A stretch of DNA of 64,000 nucleotides from an uncultured Bacteroidota bacterium (GCA_903824725.1 CAIJXU010000093.1:1-64000); one strand, 5' to 3'; positions 10,090 through 20,985 are shown, counted from the first letter of the stretch. Program-made: numbers and translations. Notes: generated by a model not told the origin, from the letters alone.

Positions 10090-11193
10090 ATGAATTATCA
10101 ATTTAAATTCACTCAAAGTGCCGCAGGCATTTTTCTACTTTTAACAGCGCTTATATCTTGTAGTAAAAAAGTAGAATCTACCTACCCCAATGTTGAAAAA
10201 ATTACTTACTCAGTTTATGCATCTGGTATAGTGAAAAGCTATAATCAATATCAGGTATATTCTAGAGCCAATGGGATTATTAATGAAATTTTAGTTGAAG
10301 ATGGGGCTCTTGTTAAAAAAGGGCAAGCTCTTATTAAATTGTCTGATGCTTCACAAAAATTGAGTTATGAAAATGCGCAGTTATTAGCCAAGTTTTCTGG
10401 AATTAATTCCAATAAGGAAAAATTACAACAAGCGCAAACGGAAATGGAAGTAGCTAAATTAAAAATGGAAAATGAACTTTCATTACTAGATCGTCAAAAA
10501 AAATTATGGGCACAGGATATTGGTACAAAAAACGAAATAGATCAAAGAGAGCTTTCCTATAAAAATGCTGCTAGTAATTACAATGCGAGCAAATTACGAA
10601 TCAATGATTTACAAAAGCAAATTGATTTTCAATCAGAGCAAACACAAAGGTCTGCCAATATATCTTCCACTTCATTGAATGATTATATCATCAAAAGCGA
10701 AATGAATGGCAAACTATATAGTTTATCAAAAGAAAAAGGGGAAATGGTCAACACATTATCACCCATTGCAATTATTGGTGATGCCACTCAGTTTTTTGTT
10801 GAATTACAAGTAGATGAATATGATATTTCAAAACTACAAATTGGACAAAAGGTTTTATTAACTATGGATAGCTACAAGGGTCAAGTATTTGAAGCTTCTA
10901 TAAGTAAAATGTATTCCATGATGAATGATAAATCAAAATCATTTAAAGTGGATGCTGTATTTACAAAGCAACCACAAAATTTGTATCCTAACTTAACTGC
11001 CGAAGCTAATATTATTATTGCAGTCAAAGATAAAGCCATCACCATACCTCGAAATTATCTATTGAACAATGAATTTGTTTTATTGGCCAATCAAGAAAAA
11101 AGAAAAGTGAGCATTGGTTTAAAGGATTATGAAAAAGTAGAAATACTTTCAGGCCTTACCACGAAAGATCAGCTTTTTAAACCTGTGCAATGA
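10090..11193 (+). CDS. Periplasmic adaptor subunit of an efflux ABC transporter (HlyD/MacA-like lipoprotein)
   Basis: Lipobox LISC, barrel-sandwich motif (VYSRANGIINEILVEDGALVKKGQALIKL), coiled coil. Overlaps the downstream permease by 4 nt. Confidence 0.85.
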   Translation: MNYQFKFTQSAAGIFLLLTALISCSKKVESTYPNVEKITYSVYASGIVKSYNQYQVYSRANGIINEILVEDGALVKKGQALIKLSDASQKLSYENAQLLAKFSGINSNKEKLQQAQTEMEVAKLKMENELSLLDRQKKLWAQDIGTKNEIDQRELSYKNAASNYNASKLRINDLQKQIDFQSEQTQRSANISSTSLNDYIIKSEMNGKLYSLSKEKGEMVNTLSPIAIIGDATQFFVELQVDEYDISKLQIGQKVLLTMDSYKGQVFEASISKMYSMMNDKSKSFKVDAVFTKQPQNLYPNLTAEANIIIAVKDKAITIPRNYLLNNEFVLLANQEKRKVSIGLKDYEKVEILSGLTTKDQLFKPVQ

Positions 11194-12449
11194 ACAAAAA
11201 ACTTTTAATTGATATTGCAAGGTCATTATTATTAGCAAGATGGAAGCAAACCTTAGTCGCTGCCATAGGCGTTACTTTTAGTATAACCATGTTTATTACC
11301 TTATTAAGTTTTATGAGTGGGCTTAATGATTTACTTGATGGACTTATCTTAAACAGAACCCCGCATATAAAATTGTTTAATGATATTAAACCTAATTTAA
11401 ATCAACCCATTAAAATAGCAGCCGATTATCAATCAGGGCATCATTTTATTGAGTCTATAAAATCAGATGCCAATAGGCAAGCCATTTATAATAGTGCTGC
11501 CATCATGGAAGCACTAAAAAAAGATAAGCGCGTTTTAGGCTTTTCTCCCAAATTAACAGCCCAGGTATTTTTTAATGATGGCAATATTGATATAACTGGC
11601 TCCATGAGTGGTATCAACCCTGTTGAAGAAAGTAAATTATTTCATTTTGATGAATATGTAACTTCTGGCAACTCGGCCGACTTAACCAAAGTAAGCAATA
11701 GTATTATATTAGGAAAAGGATTAGCTGGGAAATTACTAGTGCAAATTGGTGATGTGGTTCAAGTCACTACTTCAAAAGGGGAAAGATTTCAATTAAAAGT
11801 AGTGGGGATTTTTCAATCAGGCATTAAAGATTTTGATGATGTTCAAAGTTATGCATCAGTCAATACCGTTCAAAAAATACTATCTCAACCCAGCAATTAT
11901 ATTACTGCCATTCAAATCAAATTATTTGATATTAAATTAGCTCCTGCAGTGGCTAAAGAATATGAACAAGTATATCAAATTGATGCCGAAGATGTACAAA
12001 CCGCGAATTCGCAATTTGAAACTGGCAGCTCCATTCGAACATTAATTTCTTATTCAGTGGGTATCACCTTATTAATTGTTGCAGGATTTGGTATTTATAA
12101 TATTTTAAACATGATGATTTTTGAAAAGATGGATTCGATTGCTATTTTAAAAGCAACTGGATTTTCAGGAAGGGATGTTAAAAATATTTTTATTTATATT
12201 GCTGTTAGCATTGGGATTTTTGGTGGATTGGTAGGGCTACTGCTTGGATTTGGATTATCGGCCACTATTGATCAAATCCCATTTAATACGCCGTCTTTAC
12301 CTACTATTAAAACTTATCCTATCAATTATAATCCTAAGTTTTATATGATTGGAATTGTATTTTCATTCATCACCACCTATTTCGCAGGTTGGTTCCCAGC
12401 GCGAAAAGCAAGTAAAATTGATCCTGTCGTCATAATAAGAGGAAAGTAA
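11190..12449 (+). CDS. ABC transporter permease, FtsX/MacB/LolC-like
   Basis: N-terminal TM, large periplasmic domain, C-terminal FtsX domain (IYNILNMMIFEKMDSIAILKATGFSGRDVKNIF, FPARKASKIDPVVIIRGK). Confidence 0.85.
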   Translation: MNKKLLIDIARSLLLARWKQTLVAAIGVTFSITMFITLLSFMSGLNDLLDGLILNRTPHIKLFNDIKPNLNQPIKIAADYQSGHHFIESIKSDANRQAIYNSAAIMEALKKDKRVLGFSPKLTAQVFFNDGNIDITGSMSGINPVEESKLFHFDEYVTSGNSADLTKVSNSIILGKGLAGKLLVQIGDVVQVTTSKGERFQLKVVGIFQSGIKDFDDVQSYASVNTVQKILSQPSNYITAIQIKLFDIKLAPAVAKEYEQVYQIDAEDVQTANSQFETGSSIRTLISYSVGITLLIVAGFGIYNILNMMIFEKMDSIAILKATGFSGRDVKNIFIYIAVSIGIFGGLVGLLLGFGLSATIDQIPFNTPSLPTIKTYPINYNPKFYMIGIVFSFITTYFAGWFPARKASKIDPVVIIRGK

Positions 12450-12450
12450 T

Positions 12451-13125
12451 ATGAGTAATACCATTTTAGAAGCCAAGCATATCAACAAATACTTTCACGA
12501 TCCTATTCGCGTTCAAGTACTATCAGATATTAATTTTTCCATCAACAAGGGAGAATTTGTTTCCTTAACTGGGAAATCAGGTTGCGGAAAATCAACCTTA
12601 TTATATTTGCTTTCTACTATGGATACTGATTATGATGGGCAAATATTAATTGATCAAGAGGAAATGCCTAAAAAAGAAGAAGCTTACTTAGCGAAAATTA
12701 GAAATGAAAAAATTGGTTTTGTTTTTCAATTTCATTACTTACTGAATGAATTTAATGTGCTTAAGAATGTAATGTTGCCGGGATTAAAATTAAATAAATA
12801 TTCAAATGAAGAAGTGGAGCACCGCGCCATGGAAAAGTTAAGAATATTAGGCATTGAACAATTAGCTTTAAAAAAAGCCAATCATATTTCGGGAGGTGAA
12901 AAACAAAGAGTGGCCATTGCGCGTGCATTAATCAATGATCCACATATTATTATGGGAGATGAGCCTACAGGAAATCTAGATAAAAAAAATAGTGATATGG
13001 TGTTTGATATTTTTAGTCGCTTGTCTGATGAGTTACAACAAACATTATTAATTGTAACACACGATCCTAGTTTTGCCGAACGCACACATCGCACTATTCA
13101 TATGGAAGATGGGCGCATACTTTAA
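12451..13125 (+). CDS. ABC transporter ATP-binding protein, LolD/MacB-like
   Basis: Walker A GKSGCGKST, signature ISGGEKQRVAIARAL, Walker B HIIMGDEPTGNLD. Confidence 0.93.
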   Translation: MSNTILEAKHINKYFHDPIRVQVLSDINFSINKGEFVSLTGKSGCGKSTLLYLLSTMDTDYDGQILIDQEEMPKKEEAYLAKIRNEKIGFVFQFHYLLNEFNVLKNVMLPGLKLNKYSNEEVEHRAMEKLRILGIEQLALKKANHISGGEKQRVAIARALINDPHIIMGDEPTGNLDKKNSDMVFDIFSRLSDELQQTLLIVTHDPSFAERTHRTIHMEDGRIL

Positions 13126-13171
13126 CAACCATTACCATAGTATTTGTCAGGGAGTATCGTTTAATGTTTAT

Positions 13172-13209
13172 AAAAAGCCCCGTCTCGATTGCTCAAGACA
13201 GGGCTTTTA
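13172..13209. terminator. Rho-independent terminator between convergent genes
   Basis: AAAAGCCCCGTCT...AGACAGGGCTTTT stem with one mismatch, then T-rich tract. Confidence 0.8.
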
Positions 13210-13243
13210 TTTTAAATAGTATTATTTTTTAATACCCTCCTTT

Positions 13244-14050
13244 CTATTTGCTTTTCATTGAAATAGGAATAGAAGGACTTTGGATCCACTTAATAAAGTT
13301 AGATACAATCGTATATAAGAAATGATAGATGGCAAGGTTAACATACAACACTGCTAAACCAACTAATACATTTATAAATGCACCCGCTACAATTATTAAA
13401 TCATTTGCATTCCATAACATATCTCCTGTAAAGCTTTGTGTACCAGCCATAGAGAAGCTACCGAATGAATGTAAAACCGCTGTTAGGTAATCTAATTTTA
13501 AAGCACCAAATAAATTAGTCAATCCTTCCATTGGTAAAGTAGCTAAACCACTAATTGCACCTAAAGAAGTTGTTGTTGTTACATTGTATAAATTAGTATC
13601 AAATACAAAAGATAAAGTAAGGCAAGTAGCACCTATAAATGCACCTACTGCTACTACTTCTCCAAGTATTTTGATATTGGTTGTAACAAAGTCTTTAAAG
13701 ATAAAAGTTACAATGCCATGGTGAGAGCCACCCAAGCTTTCTCCTCTTGATCTGATAATGTGTGCAATGGGGAAAGCCGAATAAATCAATAATAATGTTG
13801 TTAAAACACTACCTGCTTTACCTAAGCCAGTGCTTGTTGCATCTGTAAAGTAAGCCATAGCCCCTCTGATAATGGCTACTTCCATAGTAATTAGAACTAC
13901 TAAAGATAAAATTTGGTAAATGGTCGCAGTGTAGCTTCTTACTCCGTTTTGAGTATCAAAATTGTCCACTGCAGAATTTAACTGCGCATTTAGAACCTTT
14001 TGATTCACCATTTGGGGGAAATCAAGAATTTGCTGATAGATTTTTTTCAT
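13244..14050 (-). CDS. Multi-pass membrane protein of unknown function
   Basis: 268-aa ORF with several hydrophobic segments, flanked by a convergent terminator. No recognised family. Confidence 0.75.
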   Translation of the reverse strand: MKKIYQQILDFPQMVNQKVLNAQLNSAVDNFDTQNGVRSYTATIYQILSLVVLITMEVAIIRGAMAYFTDATSTGLGKAGSVLTTLLLIYSAFPIAHIIRSRGESLGGSHHGIVTFIFKDFVTTNIKILGEVVAVGAFIGATCLTLSFVFDTNLYNVTTTTSLGAISGLATLPMEGLTNLFGALKLDYLTAVLHSFGSFSMAGTQSFTGDMLWNANDLIIVAGAFINVLVGLAVLYVNLAIYHFLYTIVSNFIKWIQSPSIPISMKSK

Positions 14051-14339
14051 TTTGGTTTGGTTTGGTTAGAAAAAAGCAATTTTCGTATTTAAAATTTACA
14101 GATATTATCTAGGTTTATATGATAATGAAATGTTAAGCTATTTTGCCAAAAAACTTTAAAAAGGTTAAACAGCTTGTAATCAAATCCTTAGCACCCTAAT
14201 TAAAAAGAGGCTACTTTAATTTTATGTTTTTATTAACACAGCATAAGGCCAAAAGCATTGATTAGTAAGGATTTCGTACATTAGAGGTCTTGCATATAAA
14301 TAAAAATAACTTATCTTAAATACTGAAAATAGCGAACCC

Positions 14340-17096
14340 ATGCTTGTAAACAGATTTCCTAAAAGGTACCTTGTATTATCACTCTTTGTCATTAGTGCTT
14401 TTTGCGTTTCTGTCTATTTTATAAATGACAAAAAGGTTGATTTTAACACCGAGGTCAAACCATTATTAAACAAAAAATGTATTACCTGTCACGGAGGTGT
14501 AAAAAGGCAAAGTGGTTTTAGTTTGTTATTTAGACAGGATGCGCTCGCAATTAATAAATCGGGAAAAGCAGCCATCTTACCTGGCGATGCAGAAAATAGT
14601 GAAATGATTAGGCGTCTTACACTAAAGGACCCGGAGGAGCGCATGCCTTATAAACATCCTCCATTAAATAATGATGAAATTGCATTATTAAAAAATTGGA
14701 TTAATCAAGGGGCGCAATGGGGAAATCATTGGGCCTATGTTCCAGTAGAAGAAACCCCCATCCCCAAAGTGGGTGCTGGTCCCTTTGGATGGTTTGGTCA
14801 ACCTAGTTGGATAAAAAATAATATAGACCCTTTTATTTATCAAAAAATAAAACAAGAAGGATTGTCACCTTCCCCTATTGCTGACAAACCTACTTTATTA
14901 AGAAGAGTAAGCTTTGATATTATTGGAATGCCTGCATCTGATATTATTGCAAAAAAATATTTATCCAATAACAATGAAGATGCTTATGAAATTTTAGTCA
15001 ACGATTTATTGGCCAGCCAACAGTATGGGGAAAAATGGACAAGCATGTGGATGGATATTGCGCGATATGCTGATACCAAAGGATTTGAGAAGGATGATTC
15101 TCGAACCATTTGGAGATATCGTGATTGGTTAATTGATGCATTTAATCAGGATAAACCTTATAATGAATTTTTAACAGAGCAGTTAGCAGGTGATTTATTA
15201 CCTAATCCATCGGATGCACAATATATCGCTACTGCCTTTCATCGAAATACTTTAACCAATGATGAAGGTGGAACAGATAATGAAGAATTTAGAACGGCTG
15301 CTGTTATAGATCGCGTTAATACAACATGGGTCACCTTAATGGGAACCACTTTTGCTTGTGTGCAATGTCATAGTCATCCATATGATCCTTTTAAGCATGA
15401 GGAGTATTATAAATTCATGGCCTTATTTAATAATACAAGTGATGAAGATACTTATGCAGAATATCCATTTTTAAAAGAATTCCACAACAAGGATAGTGTA
15501 AGATTAAATCAATTGCAAACCTGGCTTCATCAAAACGCACCTAGTAGAGAAAAAGAAATCATTCGATTTATCAAAACGGGTCAACCTGCCTTTAATTCAT
15601 TAGCTGCTGATCAAATTGTCAATGGCACATTGGAAGGCACCATTTGGTTGTTGCTAAGAAACAATGGTACTGCGCGCTTAAAAAATATTGACTATACAGG
15701 AAGTAGCTTATTATATTATAAATACAGGAGTTGGAAAGCAGGTGGTAAATTGCAAATTCATTTAGATTCTGCCAATGGGCCACTTTTAAAAAATATAAAC
15801 GTAGAAAACACAAAAGGCAATTGGAAAATTACCACCATTGACCTACCTACCTCCAATGGCAAGCATCATTGGTATTTTACTTATAATAATCGTCAAATTA
15901 CCAACCCCGAAGAAAGTGGCATTGTATTTGATTGGTTACATTTTGACAATCCATTTCCTAAAAACGGTTCAGCTGATAATACATTGGCTGCTCAAAATTT
16001 TGATTCACTTATAATTGCGACCAATTATACGGGTACCCCCATTATGATTGACAATCCCGCCACCATGTCTCGTACGACGAATGTATTTGAAAGAGGCAAC
16101 TGGATGGTAAAAGGAAAAGCAGTCGTACCAGATGTTCCAGCCTCACTAGGAGGCCTGCCTGCTAATGCGCCAAAAAACAGATTAGGCATGGCCATGTGGT
16201 TAACAGATAAAAAAAATCCGCTCACTGCTAGAACAATGGTGAATCGTATTTGGGAACAACTATTTGGACAAGGCATTACAGAAACTTTAGAAGATTTTGG
16301 AACACAAGGCATTCCTCCCACTCATGAAGCATTATTAAATTATTTAGCATGGCAATTAATGAATACGCATCATTGGAGTATTAAAAAAATGATCAAAGAA
16401 ATAGTGATGAGTGCCACCTATCAACAAGATTCTAAATTTAATAATGAAGCAGCAAGTAAGGACCCTTATAATAAATTATATGCAAGAGGCCCAAGGGTAA
16501 GATTATCTGCCGAGCAAGTAAGAGATCAAGCATTAAGGGTGAGTGGGTTATTAAGTAATAAAATGTTTGGTCCAAGTGTGATGCCTTATCAACCTGAAGG
16601 AATATGGAAATCACCTTATAATGGAGCTACTTGGAATATTAGTACAGAAGGTAATCAATATAGACGCGCATTATATACTTTTTGGAAAAGATCTGCACCC
16701 TATCCGTCCATGATCAGTTTTGATGGCACAAGCAGGGAAGTTTGTTCGGCGCGACGCATAAGAACCAACACCCCATTGCAAGCATTGAATGCATTAAACG
16801 ATTCGGTATACATTGAAGCAGCGCAACACTTTGCAAAACGCGTTCAGTCCTTAGTACCTCAAAATGCAAGTAAACAAATTAGCAAAGCCTATGAATTGGC
16901 TTTTAATAAAAACATCACCGAAGCGCAACAAAAGGTATTTGAAAAATTGTATCATATCTCCTTTGTAAAATACAGTCAAGATTCATTAAAATCGCAACAA
17001 ATCACAGGTAATAAAAATGCGGATCCAGGTTCAGCAGCCTTGATAATGGTTGCAACAGCATTATTAAACACAGATGAATTTTTGACAAAAAATTAA
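14340..17096 (+). CDS. PSCyt1/DUF1549/DUF1553 cytochrome c domain protein with internal CBM6-like insert (cassette B)
   Basis: CITCHGGVKRQSG and CVQCHSHPYDPF motifs. DUF1553 C-terminus (NPLTARTMVNRIWEQLFGQGITETLEDFGTQG). Insert around 15590-15960 resembles a beta-sandwich carbohydrate-binding module. Confidence 0.9.
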   Translation: MLVNRFPKRYLVLSLFVISAFCVSVYFINDKKVDFNTEVKPLLNKKCITCHGGVKRQSGFSLLFRQDALAINKSGKAAILPGDAENSEMIRRLTLKDPEERMPYKHPPLNNDEIALLKNWINQGAQWGNHWAYVPVEETPIPKVGAGPFGWFGQPSWIKNNIDPFIYQKIKQEGLSPSPIADKPTLLRRVSFDIIGMPASDIIAKKYLSNNNEDAYEILVNDLLASQQYGEKWTSMWMDIARYADTKGFEKDDSRTIWRYRDWLIDAFNQDKPYNEFLTEQLAGDLLPNPSDAQYIATAFHRNTLTNDEGGTDNEEFRTAAVIDRVNTTWVTLMGTTFACVQCHSHPYDPFKHEEYYKFMALFNNTSDEDTYAEYPFLKEFHNKDSVRLNQLQTWLHQNAPSREKEIIRFIKTGQPAFNSLAADQIVNGTLEGTIWLLLRNNGTARLKNIDYTGSSLLYYKYRSWKAGGKLQIHLDSANGPLLKNINVENTKGNWKITTIDLPTSNGKHHWYFTYNNRQITNPEESGIVFDWLHFDNPFPKNGSADNTLAAQNFDSLIIATNYTGTPIMIDNPATMSRTTNVFERGNWMVKGKAVVPDVPASLGGLPANAPKNRLGMAMWLTDKKNPLTARTMVNRIWEQLFGQGITETLEDFGTQGIPPTHEALLNYLAWQLMNTHHWSIKKMIKEIVMSATYQQDSKFNNEAASKDPYNKLYARGPRVRLSAEQVRDQALRVSGLLSNKMFGPSVMPYQPEGIWKSPYNGATWNISTEGNQYRRALYTFWKRSAPYPSMISFDGTSREVCSARRIRTNTPLQALNALNDSVYIEAAQHFAKRVQSLVPQNASKQISKAYELAFNKNITEAQQKVFEKLYHISFVKYSQDSLKSQQITGNKNADPGSAALIMVATALLNTDEFLTKN

Positions 17097-17101
17097 TTGA
17101 A

Positions 17102-18604
17102 ATGAGTAAACAGAATAATAAAAAAATAATACAGGAAGCCAACCTAGAAACATCACATCAAATCACTAGAAAATATTTTTTTAAAGAATGTTTTTCTGGA
17201 ATAGGTGCTATGGCACTAGGTTCGATGGTAGGTGGTTGTGATTGGCTAGGCAGTAAGGATAGTTTTGGAAATTTTACCAATACCAATCCATTAATGGCAC
17301 ATGCCCCTCATTTTATTGGCAAAGCCAAATCGGTTATTTATTTACACATGGCGGGCGCCCCTTCTCAACTTGAATTATTTGACTATAAACCTGAATTATT
17401 AAAATTAGATGGGCAGGATTGTCCTCAAAGTTTATTGGATGGAAAAAAATTCGCTTTCATAAGAGGCGTTCCTAAAATGTTAGGCCCACAAGCTGTCTTT
17501 AAACAAAGAGGCCAAAGTGGGGCTTGGATTTCTGATAACCTTCCTCATCTATCAACCGTAGCAGATGAAATAAGTTTTTTAAAAGCAGTACAAACCGATC
17601 AATTCAACCATGGTCCTGCGCAATTATTAATGCATACCGGTTCGCCAAGATTAGGCAGACCTAGTATTGGCGCTTGGGTTACTTATGGACTTGGAACTGA
17701 GAACAGCAATCTGCCAGGTTTTGTGGTACTTACTTCGGGAGGAAATAATCCGGACGCTGGAAAAAGTGTTTGGGGAAATGGTTTTTTACCATCAGTATAC
17801 CAAGGTGTTCAATGTCGTAGTGAAGGAGATCCTGTTTTATTTTTAAAAGATCCAGCGGGTATTGATCGTGATTTACGAAAAGCATCTATTGATGCCATCA
17901 ATGAAGCGAATCAATTAACTTATAATGAATTTAAGGATCCTGAAATTGTTGCAAGAATGGCGCAATATGAAATGGCATTTAAAATGCAAATTTCAGTTCC
18001 TGATGTCATGAATATTAATGATGAGCCTGCTTATATTCATGAAATGTATGGTACTCATCCAGGAAAAGCAAGTTTCGCCAATAATGTTTTGTTGGCTCGA
18101 AAATTAGTTGAAAAAGGAGTTCGATTTGTACAATTATTCGATTGGGGTTGGGATAGTCACGGAACAGATGTAAGTAACGCAGTAGATATAGGACTTGTAA
18201 ATAAATGCCGTACCATTGATAAACCAATTACTGCTTTATTACTTGATTTAAAACAAAGAGGTTTGTTGGATGAAACCTTAGTCGTATGGGGCGGTGAATT
18301 TGGTCGCACACCAATGCAAGAAAATAGAGATGGAAAAACATTACCATTCAAAGGGCGCGATCATCATACTGAAGCATTTACCACATGGATGGCAGGAGGT
18401 GGAATTAAACAAGGAAGTAGCTTTGGCGAAACGGATGAGATTGGATATAGTGCTATTAGTGGTAAGGTAACTGCTTATGATATGCAAGCCACTATTTTAA
18501 ATCAGTTGGGATTTGATCATGAAAAATTAGTTTACCCATTCCAAGGAAGATCTTTTAGATTAACTGATGTGCACGGAAGAGTCATTAATGAAATTGTAGC
18601 ATAA
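17102..18604 (+). CDS. DUF1501 family protein, putative lipoprotein (cassette B)
   Basis: AGAPSQLELFDYKP, WGGEFGRTPMQENRDG, GRDHHTEAFTTWMAGGGIKQG. N-terminus TRKYFFKECFSGIGAMALGSMVGGC. Confidence 0.9.
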   Translation: MSKQNNKKIIQEANLETSHQITRKYFFKECFSGIGAMALGSMVGGCDWLGSKDSFGNFTNTNPLMAHAPHFIGKAKSVIYLHMAGAPSQLELFDYKPELLKLDGQDCPQSLLDGKKFAFIRGVPKMLGPQAVFKQRGQSGAWISDNLPHLSTVADEISFLKAVQTDQFNHGPAQLLMHTGSPRLGRPSIGAWVTYGLGTENSNLPGFVVLTSGGNNPDAGKSVWGNGFLPSVYQGVQCRSEGDPVLFLKDPAGIDRDLRKASIDAINEANQLTYNEFKDPEIVARMAQYEMAFKMQISVPDVMNINDEPAYIHEMYGTHPGKASFANNVLLARKLVEKGVRFVQLFDWGWDSHGTDVSNAVDIGLVNKCRTIDKPITALLLDLKQRGLLDETLVVWGGEFGRTPMQENRDGKTLPFKGRDHHTEAFTTWMAGGGIKQGSSFGETDEIGYSAISGKVTAYDMQATILNQLGFDHEKLVYPFQGRSFRLTDVHGRVINEIVA

Positions 18605-18618
18605 TAAATTAAAACAAC

Positions 18619-20022
18619 TTGGAAAGTATTATCAAATTAATAGGTCACTTTCATCCTTTATGGGTGCATTTTCCCATTGGTATATTATTATTTGCTATTT
18701 TGATACATGGATTATCAAGTTGGGAAAAATATAAAAAATTAGAAGCTGCCTTACCCTTCACTTATTTAATAGGTGGGCTAAGTGCTGTATTTTCTTGCAT
18801 AACAGGTTACGCCTTATCTAATAACGGCGATTATGATGCCAATTTAATTTTTAAACATCAATGGTTGGCTATTAGTGTTGCTGTCATTTCAATTTTAGGA
18901 TATGTATTCATTAAAATACATAAAGCCGTTTATTTAAAATGGACCGCGTTTGTTTTGCTTATATTAATTTTTTTAACTGGACATTATGGAGGCACTTTAA
19001 CCCACGGCGAAGGTTATTTAACCAAGGGCGTTTTTGTTGAGGACAAACAAGTCATAAAAAATAAACCCCTCATTCCAAATGTGCAAGAAGCCGTTTTATT
19101 TAATGATATCATTCAACCCATATTAGAAGAAAAATGTTATGGCTGTCATTCCAGTATCAAAAAAAAGGGGAAATTAAGATTAGATGCGCAAGAATGGATT
19201 TTAAAAGGGGGTGAAGATGGATTGGTGTTACACGCAGGCGATCCACTGAAAAGTCCATTGTATAAAAATATTTTATTAGACCCTGTGGATGAAAAGCACA
19301 TGCCTCCAAAAGGTAAGCCACAAGTGACGGAACAAGAAAGAAGGTTATTAGAATGGTGGATTAGTAGTGGGGCTTCCTTTAATAAAAAAGTAAAAGAGTT
19401 GTCACCGCCAAGCAATATGCAAAGTGTATTATTAGCAGTACAAAATAACAATGGTCCTAAAATTCAAATACAAGCGATACCTTCTGCTGAAATTGGACCT
19501 GCTGATCAAAAAGTCATTAATGGATTAAAAAAAATGGGTGTGACCATTGTGAATGTTGCATTAAACAGTAATTATATAAGCGCCAACTTTATTACGGTAC
19601 CCCATGCTAATGACACGATTAGTGATTTAATAAAAAAAATCAATGATAATGTAGTTTGGATAAAAATGCCAGGTATGATTTTTAATGACCCCTTAGTAAA
19701 TGTATTAGCAGATTGCAAGTCATTAACAAAATTAAGTATCGAAAACACAAACATCAGTGACAAGCAATTAGCTATTTTAAATGATTTACATGAATTACAA
19801 TATTTAAATATCGTCAATACAAAAATTTCTCTTAACGGATTAATGCAGCTCAATAATTTGAAAAAATTAAACCAGTTATATGTAGGTCAAACTAATATTA
19901 AGGAAACGGATTTAGCACGTATTAAAACAGTATTCCCTAATGCAACTGTGAATTTTGGAAATTATAATGTCGAAAAGCTCATCACTGATACTCAAATTTT
20001 AAAAGTGCCGCAAAAAAAGTAA
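18619..20022 (+). CDS. DUF2231 membrane / c-type cytochrome / LRR-like protein (cassette B), TTG start
   Basis: LIGHFHPLWVHFPIGILLF, CYGCHSSIKKKGKLRLD haem motif, HMPPKGKPQVTEQERRLLEWWI, C-terminal LRR-like repeats. Confidence 0.88.
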   Translation: MESIIKLIGHFHPLWVHFPIGILLFAILIHGLSSWEKYKKLEAALPFTYLIGGLSAVFSCITGYALSNNGDYDANLIFKHQWLAISVAVISILGYVFIKIHKAVYLKWTAFVLLILIFLTGHYGGTLTHGEGYLTKGVFVEDKQVIKNKPLIPNVQEAVLFNDIIQPILEEKCYGCHSSIKKKGKLRLDAQEWILKGGEDGLVLHAGDPLKSPLYKNILLDPVDEKHMPPKGKPQVTEQERRLLEWWISSGASFNKKVKELSPPSNMQSVLLAVQNNNGPKIQIQAIPSAEIGPADQKVINGLKKMGVTIVNVALNSNYISANFITVPHANDTISDLIKKINDNVVWIKMPGMIFNDPLVNVLADCKSLTKLSIENTNISDKQLAILNDLHELQYLNIVNTKISLNGLMQLNNLKKLNQLYVGQTNIKETDLARIKTVFPNATVNFGNYNVEKLITDTQILKVPQKK

Positions 20023-20023
20023 T

Positions 20024-20980
20024 ATGAAAAAATCAACACGCATCCTTCTTTATACGAGTTCAATCATCTTACTCTTATTTGTTGTATTATTTTCCTTATT
20101 TGCACAAAGAAACATCCCTGTTGAAAAATTGAAAGCAAAGTATGCAACAGGTAATTCAAAATTCCTGCCCTTCATGGGCATGCAAGTACACTATCGTGAC
20201 GAAGGCAACCCAAAAGATCCTTCACCCTTAGTTTTAATACATGGCACATCGGCATCTTTAAACACTTGGGATAGTGTCGTGCATATCATTTTAGCTCGCC
20301 CCAATAATCATAAACGAATTATAAGATTCGACTTACCTGCCTTTGGATTAACTGGACCCAATCCCGAAAATAATTACGCAGCTCCTTACTATGTTCATTT
20401 TGTAGATTCCTTTTTAACGCAACTCAAAGTAAATAAATGTATCATAGCAGGAAATTCATTAGGTGGTGGAATTGCTTGGGAGTATGCGGTGGCATATCCA
20501 AACAAAGTGACAAAACTTATTTTAATTGACGCAGGCGGATATCCTAAAAAAAACGAAAAGGGAAGTCTTGGCTTTGCTATTGCGAGTATGCCAGTTATTA
20601 ATAAATTGCTTTTATTTATTACGCCAAAATCTTTAGTGAAAAAAAGCTTGGAATCGGTTTTTTATGATCCTTCCTTTGTAACGGAAGCGACCATCACTAG
20701 ATACCATGACTTATTATTAAGTGCTGGCAATCGAAGTGCCGCTTTATCCTTATTTAAAAATAGAGCCCCTCTTCATTCAGGCGATATTAAGACAATCAAC
20801 CAGCCTAGTCTAATTATATGGGGTGAACAAGATCAATTGATCTCGGTAGACAACGCCTATCTATTCAAACAAGACATAAAAAATAGTCAATTGTTTATTT
20901 TACCTAATGTCGGGCATATCCCTATGGAGGAATCCTACCTAAAAGTGGCGAATGCCATTCAGGCTTTTATTAATCACTAA
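20024..20980 (+). CDS. Alpha/beta-fold hydrolase
   Basis: VLIHGTSASLNTWD oxyanion motif, GNSLGG nucleophile elbow, IIWGEQDQLI acid motif, NVGHIPMEE catalytic His. Confidence 0.88.
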   Translation: MKKSTRILLYTSSIILLLFVVLFSLFAQRNIPVEKLKAKYATGNSKFLPFMGMQVHYRDEGNPKDPSPLVLIHGTSASLNTWDSVVHIILARPNNHKRIIRFDLPAFGLTGPNPENNYAAPYYVHFVDSFLTQLKVNKCIIAGNSLGGGIAWEYAVAYPNKVTKLILIDAGGYPKKNEKGSLGFAIASMPVINKLLLFITPKSLVKKSLESVFYDPSFVTEATITRYHDLLLSAGNRSAALSLFKNRAPLHSGDIKTINQPSLIIWGEQDQLISVDNAYLFKQDIKNSQLFILPNVGHIPMEESYLKVANAIQAFINH

Positions 20981-20985
20981 AAGAG

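Noticed and set aside
907-20022. Possibility that cassettes A and B are a recent DNA duplication
   Set aside because: Protein sequences are clearly divergent with different inserts and subtypes; no long near-identical nucleotide blocks were seen.
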